From contig JAPFFF010000006.1 of the NCBI GenBank assembly GCA_039105265.1, forward strand, positions 2,728,001 through 2,792,000: a stretch of 64,000 nt of DNA, read 5' to 3'. The translations under genes were made by a program, and so were the position numbers. Positions 48,086 to 56,947 of the stretch are shown here, in pieces. The notes under the pieces were generated by a model that saw only the letters and a program-made list of their open reading frames with translations, ran no database searches and was not told the origin of the DNA. Positions within the stretch are counted from its first letter, which is position 1. The number at the start of each line of letters is the position of its first letter. This DNA comes from Tritrichomonas musculus (Eukaryota > Parabasalia > Tritrichomonadida > Tritrichomonadidae).

Positions 48086-50460
48086 ATGTCCAAGCCCGAT
48101 CGCTATTATGCTTTCTTGCTTGTGCAGCATGTTCAATTCGAACAGGATATAGATTCACCTGTCCTCATAAAAGTAACTCGTTATAAAGAACATGCAAAAA
48201 TTAAAAAGACAGTTTTTAAAGCGCAAACTAACTTTCTTATGGCTGATGCGAGCCATTCAATACATTATGATAGCGAATTTTGCATTAAGATTAAGATTGT
48301 AAAAAAGCACGACAAAATTAAAAAACAGATCATTAATATCAAACTTGAACAAATGAATGCAGCAAAGAAAAAACGAGAAGAGATAGGAGAATGGCATTTT
48401 GATGCAGCAAATTTTGAAAATCCAAAATCGGTTGATATTCGTGAATCAAAAACAACTTTAAAGCAAAACTATGGAGTCGCAACGCTTTGGTTTCGATGCG
48501 CCGTTTTACCCTGCTCGGATTATCCAGAAAAACCGCCTGAACACTTTTACAACTTTGTAACTAGAACTTGTTCTCCTCAATTTATAGATATTAATGATAC
48601 AACAACCACTAACACTGAAACTTCTTTCGGTGAAGAAAGCTTCACTCCGATAAACACCGTAAATATCATTCAAAAGAAAACAAGCCTTGAAGCTTTCAAT
48701 CATCAACCGCAAGAATATTTGGCAAGTTTTCTAAAACCAGTGGAAACCAAATCTAGTAAAAGGAAGCAATCCGAAGTTGAATCACCACCAGAGCCGAAAG
48801 AAGATACCAAATTGGCTAAAGAAACAGATGATTCCAAATCACCAGATAGTAAGGAAAAGAAGCAGAGTGATAAACCAGAAGATGAAAAGAAGAAAAAGAA
48901 AAAGAGGCGAAAGACATCTGATCCTAAAGATCCTGATTCTCCAGAAAAGGAAGAAAAAAAGAAGAGAAGTAAAAAATCTAGGCGTAAAACTGATGATAAA
49001 GATAAAGATAAAAAAAAGGCTGATGATAAAGAACAAGAAAAGGATGATGATAAAGAACAAGAAAAGGCTGATGATAAAGAACAAGAAAAGGTTGATGATA
49101 AAGAACCTGAAAATGTCGTTAAAAAAGAAGTAGAGCCTGAAATTCCTGAAAAAACTGAAAATAAAATCAATGATACTGAAGAAAATACTAACAATGCTCT
49201 AAATTCAGAAAAAATACCTGAATTTTCAGAGGTTCCTCAAAGTTTGGATGACCAAAAATCAATTTCTCCAAAACCAAAGAAGCAAAAGAAACTTTCTGAC
49301 CTCTCCAATATTAATTCTTTCTTTGGTGATAAGAAAATTAGAAAGAAGAGCTCTAATGTTAGTTCAAGTGACAATCTTTTACTTCAATCAGACGAGAAAC
49401 AAGTTCATTCATACAATCGTCTTCACTTAAGCCAATATTATGATGATTTTCATCCACTATATGAAAAGCATCAGAAAGCTATCATGGAACTAGCTGTCAA
49501 TCAATGTACACCAATTTTCATTAAAACTGTTATGGACTGCTTTGTAGCTCCACCAAACGTTCTTCAAGATTTCAGTGATCGCTTACTTGAGCCCATCAAT
49601 GCGTATGGTATTCTCCAATTTCCAGCTTTAACTTCAGAAGTATTATTGGAACTAATTTCACCAGTTTATAGAGGTATTAAGATTGCTATCAATAAACCAC
49701 ATCAACTTGATGAATGGTTTTCCATACTTGCTACTACTTTAAACTTTGGTCTCAAACTTTCTAATACTGCTTCTTTATATACATCAGCTCATATCGAATG
49801 CCTTAATAATCTTGCAAAGCATATTTCACAAATCATACAGCAATTGACTCAAACTCTTGTAGCTACTATAGCACCATCAATTTCGGATGATGGTTTTACA
49901 TTCGCAGATGAGCAGGCTATGTCAATGATTGAACAAGTTACCAGATTATTCTTAGAATATACACAAGCTTTCAAAATTCCAGATCAGATTGTCCAAGTTA
50001 TAGTTGTTGAGACATGCAACTATATAGATACTCTTTTATTCAACGTTATAGTAGATACAGCTACCGTTTTCACCGATGAAAAAGTAACAGGTTTATTACA
50101 AAAGATCAGACAGATTCAGCAAATGTTTGACTGCATCCCAAAGAATTTCCAAGCAGCATTTACTCATCTTCTTAACTTCATTTCGCAAACAAAAGCACTT
50201 TGGATCGGATTTGATAATAATGACGATGAAGACGCTGAAAATCAGAAAAAAGTTATTTACATGGCAAAGGACCTTTGCTCAGGTCAATTGTTGACAGAAT
50301 TCAACCACAAATTGAAATTCCAAAGGATTTGACATTGGACGATTTTGGCGAAAAAGTTGATACAAAATCATTAAAGTTGCCACTTAAAACTGCAAGCTTC
50401 AATTTCACATTTGAATGGCTTTACACGCAAAATACTTCAAATGATTGGGATATGCTTTAA
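48086..50460 (+). CDS. NT-C2 and DIL domain protein, frameshifted near the 3' end
   Basis: N-terminal residues about 1-150 are an NT-C2 type C2 domain (EEIG1/EHBP1 style), with RYYAFLLVQHVQFEQDIDSP, then a WHFDAANF strand and VATLWFRCAVLP. A Lys/Asp/Glu-rich linker (about 225-420) contains four 24-bp tandem repeats. The C-terminal part (about 450-745) fits the DIL (dilute) domain, with ETCNYIDTLLFNVIVD matching the conserved FxxINxxLFN helix. The first frame ends at 50332, but the other frame stays open from 50275 to 50460 and encodes IVDRIQPQIEIPKDLTLDDF and then FEWLYTQNT. A single-base loss in the TTT run at about 50274 explains both halves. The protein may link membranes to the cytoskeleton. 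Confidence 0.75.
49019..49114 (+). repeat. 24-bp tandem repeat, four units, in the Lys-rich linker
   Basis: Units of the form GCTGATGATAAAGAACAAGA plus four more bases occur four times in frame (49019-49042, 49043-49066, 49067-49090 and 49091-49114), encoding ADDKEQEK. Units 1 and 3 are identical, which suggests recent replication slippage. Confidence 0.8.
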
Positions 50461-51759
50461 TGATAATTGCATTGATTTTAAGTGTTATTAATTTAATTCT
50501 TTAAATTAGTTTAAATATTTGGTTATATTTATATGTTATTCCTACTTGGACTTAAATTTAAAAATTGAAAATCAATGAAAATAGATTAACTTTTCTTTTT
50601 CAATCAAAATATTTTACTCTTACAAATATTAAATGTTGATGACATCTATAAGCTAAGCTAGTTTTATATTTACGAAATATCCTATTTTAGTTAATTTTTA
50701 TATTTGACCTGAAAATTGATAAATGTTTCAAGTTGAGGAATAAAGAAATGATTTTCTTGTTAATAATGAGCTCATTTGATGAAAATTAATAATTATGATA
50801 GGACTTGATGTCAAAGGTAATCCCACTCTAATTCTCTTTAAATATTTATATATATACATAAATTTATAATTGATATATTTATAGAATAATATCCAAAATA
50901 TATATATTTAATTCGGTAATTCTAAGATATTTTTTTTTATTTTTCTAACATAATTCTATTGAATATTATATTCAATTATTGAATCTATAATTAAAAAGTT
51001 TTACTCTTTATCCAAAATTTGAATGAATTATTATTTCTTATAAAATACAATTTTCACAATAATCATTATAAATTTTCAATATTATTCCATTTGTTTATTT
51101 TAATATGGATTTAAATATATTCTCTATTGCAATATTAATTTTTTTTGTTAATTATTATTATTTCAAATATTTGATGAAAATTTGAAAATTGGAATATAAA
51201 TCTGGTAAATACTTGTATAACATGATACATAAATATTTTAATGTTACATAAGTTCACTCTCATTCAAATAATATGAAAAAATGATACTTAATCAAATAAA
51301 TCAACTTTTTCTCAAAATTGACTGTTGGGATTTGAACCATTTTTCTTTTAATTTATATAATGACATCTTATGAATGAAATATTTTGAAATAATAACAAAC
51401 TGTAAAAAAAATTATCCCAAAATTACATATTTATTTGAAATGGTACATTAATCTACGTTAAAATGGTACGAAGATTTTATTAAAAATCAATTTTTAATAA
51501 TATACAATTGATATTTTCCATCACAAATTTAACATATCATTAAATATATCATCTAAATCTTTAATATAAGAAGAGAGAAAAAATTTCATGAAGTAGCTGA
51601 TTTTATTCAATTTTACGAAAAGTTTAAAAAACTATACAAAATTCTTATTGAATTTTCAAAAATATGTTTTAAATTGAATGGATTAATAAATTGAAAAAGT
51701 TTTGTCCATTTTATTCAATACTTTTTTGAATACAAGCCTCAAACTTTTATATAAATTTA
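50461..51759. other. AT-rich 1.3-kb intergenic region
   Basis: Long and uniformly AT-rich with no ORF or structured repeat that I could resolve. AAAAAGTT at 51694-51701 lies 58 bp before the next ATG. Confidence 0.5.
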
Positions 51760-52962
51760 ATGATATGTAATCGAAACATATATAATGTTTTGATAATTCT
51801 TTTATTACCTATTCAATATTCATTTCAAACAGATCTATATACAAATCTATTACTGATACTGGAATCAAAATGGAAAACTGAAAATAAATCAATAATACTA
51901 ATTTATGCAATCAAGTTTTCAGTCAACATAGCAGCAATTGTTTTTGGTATTGCTGGTATCTTTATTTACTATCGAATTAGAAATCGAAAATTATTCATTT
52001 CAATAGGATTTATTATTAATTCAATTGTTTATTTTTCTTATTTTTGTATTAATGAAGAAAGACTCTGGGTTTTAATTATACTTCGAACATTTAATGGAAT
52101 ATTCTTAGGTTTGTTTGATTCAATTACAATCTTTTATTTATATCATTTTGTTAGCAGTAATTATCAAGCTTTTTTTGGTTATCTTATTCAAACAGTAATG
52201 TTTTTAGGTCTTGTTCTTATGTCTCTTATATTATATGCTCTAAGATGGCAATATTTAGTCGTTATTTTAGGAATTCAATGTCTCTTAATTTCAGGACTTA
52301 TTTGGATCATTCCTGAAATTTCAATACCTCAAAAAAGTATAACGCATGATTATATAACATCCAAAAATCATCGATTTAATTTATTCATTCTCGTTTTCAT
52401 TATGCTTCTTCAACAATTTTCTGGAATTGGTACATGCGTTAATAATGTACCTCGAATGCTAACTGGAATAGGACTTGATATTGATAATCATTTACAGAAA
52501 GCACTCATGAATTCAATTGGTTGTTTATCAACGTTCATCGGTTCATTCGCAACTGTAACAATTTCTAGAAATTATTTATGGGCACTCTCTTCTCTAGGGA
52601 TGTGTGCAGCTCTTATCATTTATAGCATTACATTGATGTCAAATATTGGTAATTGGGTGGGTACTTTTGGCGTTTTTTTGTTTTTCACTTTTTATGGACT
52701 GGGGCAAGGCCCAATTCCATGGCTTTTATGTGGAGAATTGTTTCCAGAATCGGTGAGAATTGAAAGTGGTGCTATAACCATCACGGTAAATATGCTATTA
52801 GGATTGATTTTTCATTTTGTTAACGAATCCATTACTGATTCTGCTGATGAATTCGGTTCGATAATGTTTAATGCAGCAATGAATTTTGTTGCTATGTTTG
52901 TAGGTTTATTTTTGATTCCTGTAAAAAGGAATGAATATTATTATAATGATAATTTGATGTAA
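51760..52962 (+). CDS. MFS sugar transporter (SP family)
   Basis: A 400-residue integral membrane protein with about 11-12 hydrophobic helices. Family signatures: LLQQFSGIGTCVNNVPRML at the start of the second half (the QQxSGI motif of TM7, which contacts the sugar) and YGLGQGPIPWLLCGELFPES (the GPxPW motif of TM10 followed by the E-x-F-P loop). It is shorter than the usual 450-500 residues, mainly at the N-terminus and the central loop. It likely carries hexoses by facilitated diffusion or H+ symport; the substrate is inferred only at family level. Spacers of more than 1 kb upstream and about 0.5 kb downstream argue against co-transcription. Confidence 0.83.
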   Translation: MICNRNIYNVLIILLLPIQYSFQTDLYTNLLLILESKWKTENKSIILIYAIKFSVNIAAIVFGIAGIFIYYRIRNRKLFISIGFIINSIVYFSYFCINEERLWVLIILRTFNGIFLGLFDSITIFYLYHFVSSNYQAFFGYLIQTVMFLGLVLMSLILYALRWQYLVVILGIQCLLISGLIWIIPEISIPQKSITHDYITSKNHRFNLFILVFIMLLQQFSGIGTCVNNVPRMLTGIGLDIDNHLQKALMNSIGCLSTFIGSFATVTISRNYLWALSSLGMCAALIIYSITLMSNIGNWVGTFGVFLFFTFYGLGQGPIPWLLCGELFPESVRIESGAITITVNMLLGLIFHFVNESITDSADEFGSIMFNAAMNFVAMFVGLFLIPVKRNEYYYNDNLM

Positions 52963-53453
52963 ATAAATTGTGATCAACTTTCTGAATATACACAAAAATT
53001 CAATAGATGTTCGTTTTTAATTTTTCGAAAAAAAAAATAAAATATCCATGATTAAATTAAATTTTTTGTTCCATATTTTTTACTTTTTTAGCAATATTAT
53101 AATATAGAATTATTTATCATAAAAATATGATAATCATATGAGTATATTACAAAATATTAAATTTTTTGTTTTGTTTTTAATTTAAAATAAATTGAAAAAT
53201 TAAAAATTTAATTTCCCATATAAAAAAAAGAAAAAAATAATTTTATTAATCTAATTAATTATTAAGATATATTATAATAAAATAATATATATTATAAACA
53301 AGAAATACTCTTTTAAAATCAAAATAAAAGCAAAATAATAATTATCTTCATTTGAATTAATACTGAAAAAAAATTCGTTAATAAATTTTGATAGAAACGA
53401 TAACTAAATTATTAAAATCTTTCAAGAAAATTGATGTTATTCATTTTGATAAA
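52963..53453. other. Extremely AT-rich spacer
   Basis: Runs of TATATTATAATAAAATAATA and similar sequence; no gene or hairpin of note. Confidence 0.5.
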
Positions 53454-53735
53454 ATGTCTGATGAAGTATCATATGAATCAATAGGTGTCCCAGTAAATGA
53501 GAAGCATAATTCAGTAGAAAAAGCAGTTGTTATCAAACATAAAACAGAAGATGAAAAAGTAAATTCAAAAACAAAAATAGAAGAAAAACCAAAAGCAGAT
53601 AAAAAGTTAAATGATAAAAGAGAAAGGTATATTAAAAAGATCCACAAGATATCTGAAGAACCAAGAAGAAAAGATGAATGGGTTCAAGTAGAAATCGTTA
53701 GCCCTGATGAAAAACTTGAAAGTTTTATATTTTAA
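53454..53735 (+). CDS. Small charged hypothetical protein
   Basis: A 93-residue ORF from ATG 53454: Lys/Glu-rich with MSDEVSYESIGVPVNEK at the start and KDEWVQVEIVSPDEKL near the end. Its composition is better than spacer noise, but no family is recognised. It lies 200 bp ahead of the Cdc123/GGCT-like gene and might be a relic of that gene's lost 5' end, although no Cdc123 motif is visible. Confidence 0.4.
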   Translation: MSDEVSYESIGVPVNEKHNSVEKAVVIKHKTEDEKVNSKTKIEEKPKADKKLNDKRERYIKKIHKISEEPRRKDEWVQVEIVSPDEKLESFIF

Positions 53736-53937
53736 AATTTAGTATGGTTGTTATCATATTATAATTTATAGAAAAATATTAATAGTAATGTTGCCTAAAT
53801 TATATAAATATTAAAATAAATTTTTTCCTTTTATCTTTTATTTTTTTTTAGTAAAAAAATGTTGTTATTTAGCATAAAGAAAGAAGAATTGGTTATTGTT
53901 ATTTTAGAATACTTTACCATAATAATAATTATTATAA

Positions 53938-54954
53938 TATAGGTCGATTTCAAAGCATTCACTTTTATCTAGCCAGCAAGTTTACAAATATTTATATGAA
54001 TGGAAAGATTATGGTGGGAAAGAGCAACTTTGTTTTAGAGAATTGGATAAAGACCTAGATGATGATAACGAATATCAAGGATTTGTTTATGAAAATAAAT
54101 TATCTGCAATTACTCAATACGACAATTTTGGTAGATTTGATGATATTATCAAAACAAAAGATAAAGTCGGGAAAATGATTCATGAATTTTGGCAATCTGA
54201 AGTTAAGCCTAGAATGAAGGTTGATCATTACATTGTTGACTTTGATTATGTTAATAATAAAATTATCTTGATTGAAGTTTCACCTTTCTTAAGAACAACA
54301 GGTGCTGGAGTTTTATCGTTGGATGACGATGCCTTTGAATTACGATACGGAAGCGGAAAGCTCAAGGTTGCCTCCAAAACTAATCCTAATGCCGACAGAA
54401 TTGCTCGATCATTTGAAGAACAATGGGAAGATGCAACTGATTACAAAGATAACTTTATCAAAGAAAGAGGTAGTGATGAACAGTTAAAAGAAAAGGAAGA
54501 TGAATACAATTACATATTTGTTGGAAGTGTTCTCAAAAAAGGCTTCTTTTGGAATCAAAAATATCTATCATATGCTGAATACATTAATCAAGGTGAATTA
54601 GTTAACCACAGTATATTGATTGATGATAATGAAATGAGTTTGATCGTAAAAGGAGGTTACAGAATTAAAGGGGAACTTTGGAAGGTCACAAATGACGATT
54701 TGAGAGACATTGAATATTTTTATGGGAAGGAATGCCAAAAAGAAGAAGTATCCATTAAGACATCCGATGGAAAAGAATACAAAAATGCTTTATGCTTTGT
54801 TTATGTTGAACCATTGAAAGAGGGTGATAAAATTATGGAAGAATATACAGTTGATAATGGAAAAGATTTCAATAACATTGCTTATGAAGAAAGAAAACAA
54901 GAAAAATACTCGAACATTTCATATAACTTCCCATTAGAAGAAGATGAAAAATAA
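53938..54954 (+). CDS. Cdc123-like ATP-grasp domain fused to a GGCT/AIG2-like domain, 5'-truncated
   Basis: The frame is open from 53938, but no ATG occurs before 54175, so the N-terminal half is missing or lies elsewhere. The first part matches the C-terminal half of D123/CDC123, an ATP-grasp fold: LDDDNEYQGFVYENKLSAIT, then VDHYIVDFDYVNNKIILIEV and SPF. From about 54505 a second domain reads NYIFVGSVLKKGFFWNQKYL, then KGELWKVTNDDLRDIEYFYG and ALCFVYVEP. This is the order of gamma-glutamylcyclotransferase/AIG2-like proteins (FxYGxLxxG, a central GELYxV strand and a C-terminal xVYV strand). Activity is unproven; truncation may mean a pseudogene. Confidence 0.62.
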   Translation, partial: YRSISKHSLLSSQQVYKYLYEWKDYGGKEQLCFRELDKDLDDDNEYQGFVYENKLSAITQYDNFGRFDDIIKTKDKVGKMIHEFWQSEVKPRMKVDHYIVDFDYVNNKIILIEVSPFLRTTGAGVLSLDDDAFELRYGSGKLKVASKTNPNADRIARSFEEQWEDATDYKDNFIKERGSDEQLKEKEDEYNYIFVGSVLKKGFFWNQKYLSYAEYINQGELVNHSILIDDNEMSLIVKGGYRIKGELWKVTNDDLRDIEYFYGKECQKEEVSIKTSDGKEYKNALCFVYVEPLKEGDKIMEEYTVDNGKDFNNIAYEERKQEKYSNISYNFPLEEDEK

Positions 54955-55492
54955 GAAAAATAACTATAACTAATTTTTATTATTATTATTATTTGCTTAT
55001 TTTGATAATATTTTTGGATGCTTATTTTGACTTATGATAAATAAATAAACAGTATATTTTCATATTCATCATTAAATAAACTTTTTGAACAATTTTGACC
55101 ATTCATAACTAACTTTTTGAATACTTTTTACCAATTTTTAAAAGATTGACTTTTACTTATCCATCTGATATTTTTATTATCATAAAGAAAATTTTTGTAT
55201 TTAATATATATTTAAAAATAATAATATAAAAAAATTGAAATATTATTTATTTTTTTGAAGATATAAATCTATTAATATTAAAAAAGGATTGAATGCCCTT
55301 TGAAACAGAATTTAAATTCATTGAAAGCCACCAAAATATTATATTATGAAAAAGTTTAAACGTTGGTTATTTTGAAACTTTTTCATTATTTTTTAGAAAG
55401 ATAAAAAATAAAGTACAGAAAAACTTTTTGAAAAAAATAAAAAAAATAATAAAATCTCAAAAGAAAATTATATCATTTTAAGTGATACACTA
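54955..55492. other. AT-rich spacer with AACTTTTT motifs
   Basis: Contains GAAAAAGTTT and its inverse AAACTTTTTC (near 55349 and 55376) and AACTTTTTG near 55422, about 63 bp before the next ATG. No gene seen. Confidence 0.45.
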
Positions 55493-55891
55493 ATGAATAT
55501 TTGGAATGATATTCAGTTTGGTCCAATAGCTAGTTCAGTTGATAAAATTGATGTTGAATCATCAGATTCAGATTCAAATGAAAAAGATAATGCAGAGCAT
55601 CAAATTGAAAATGGGTCAATCTTGAAAAATTCATCAAATCAATTCGAAATCAAGTTTGAAAATATTGAAAATGATGAAGAAAGCGAAAATGAAATAAATC
55701 AAAAACTTTATGTTCCTCCAAATTTAATATATAATAATCAAGATGAAACCCCTAGTTTTGTCAAAAATATTAATATTGATTCAATGTCTGATGTTTTTGA
55801 GAGCCTTTCCAGTAATGAATTTTCTTTTTCTTTTTGTCATAATAGATCAGCAAACCGATCATCGGCAATATTTAATAAAATAGAACAATGA
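55493..55891 (+). CDS. Acidic, low-complexity hypothetical protein
   Basis: A 132-residue protein, rich in Asn, Glu, Ser and Asp (for example VESSDSDSNEKDNAEH), likely disordered. No domain recognised. The start and composition are plausible for a real gene; an AACTTTTT-type motif lies about 63 bp upstream. It could also be a fortuitous ORF. Confidence 0.5.
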   Translation: MNIWNDIQFGPIASSVDKIDVESSDSDSNEKDNAEHQIENGSILKNSSNQFEIKFENIENDEESENEINQKLYVPPNLIYNNQDETPSFVKNINIDSMSDVFESLSSNEFSFSFCHNRSANRSSAIFNKIEQ

Positions 55892-56151
55892 AAACTAAAA
55901 TTGATTTTTAAATGCAAGGAAATTTTAATTTTTTTTATTATTTTTCATGTTTTTTTAAAATGTTATCCTTAAACAAATAATTTGAATTTTATCATTAAGT
56001 ATTAATATTGATGAATTATTTAAGATTCATTATTTTGGATGATTATATGATTGTTTTTTTTGATATTTAATCAATAATGATGAATATATCATCAAATATT
56101 TTGATTAATTTTCAAATAAAATTTTATTTGAAAAAGTTGTGAAATATAAAA

Positions 56152-56682
56152 ATGGATGAGATTTTACCAAAATGCTATGTTTTTGGTATGGATTCAGTAG
56201 GAAAGACAGAAATTATCAATAAATTTAAAGAAAATATTGAGGTTAGAGAAAAGGAATCATCTTTTGTCCCTATCACGAGATCAAATGGAGCCCTACTGGA
56301 TGTCGAAATAATCGAAATTCCAATTGGTGAAGAAAATAAAATGTTATTAAGCCGTTTTAATGCTTTTATTGCAGTTTATGATGTCACAAATAAATCGTCT
56401 TTCGATTCTATATCGGAAATAATTAATAAATCACAACCGAAACAAAAAATAAAAATATTTTCAAATCTCATTATTGTTGGAAATAAATGTGATTTAAAAG
56501 ATTCGAGAGAAGTTTCTGAAGAAGAAGGTAAAAAATTAGCAAAACAATATAAGGATTCTAAATTCATTGAATCATCAACGATAGATAATATAAATATCAA
56601 TGAAATTTTTATTAAATCTGCAGATAGAATTGCCCAATTTTCAGAAAAAAATATTGATACATCATGTTGTTTATTAATTTAA
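56152..56682 (+). CDS. Divergent Ras-superfamily GTPase with C-terminal prenylation box
   Basis: A 176-residue protein, usual length. The P-loop is GMDSVGKTE, G4 is NKCDL and G5 is ESST. The G3 region, normally DTAGQE, reads EIPIGEEN, and switch I is not recognisable, so GTP hydrolysis is doubtful. The tail CCLLI ends in a CAAX box (CLLI), predicting prenylation and membrane attachment. The NKCDL motif and C-terminal box place it near the Ras/Rho/Rab assemblage. AAAAAGTT lies 14 bp before the ATG. Confidence 0.82.
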   Translation: MDEILPKCYVFGMDSVGKTEIINKFKENIEVREKESSFVPITRSNGALLDVEIIEIPIGEENKMLLSRFNAFIAVYDVTNKSSFDSISEIINKSQPKQKIKIFSNLIIVGNKCDLKDSREVSEEEGKKLAKQYKDSKFIESSTIDNININEIFIKSADRIAQFSEKNIDTSCCLLI

Positions 56683-56947
56683 GCTGGCTATGAATAATGT
56701 TGTATAAATAAATGTTTTCATTATAAGTATTTATATTATATTTTATTTGCATTCTTTTAGTTATCAAGGAATAAATAACATATTGAAAAAGCCAAATCTT
56801 TTATGAAATATTTCAAAATGAATTTAGAACATGATATTCTGAAATATAAATTGTATTAGATCGATTTATTGGACTACGAAAAAAAAAAAATATCAATGAA
56901 TAAATTATCAATATATCAATATATAATATTTATATTTTTTTATTTAT

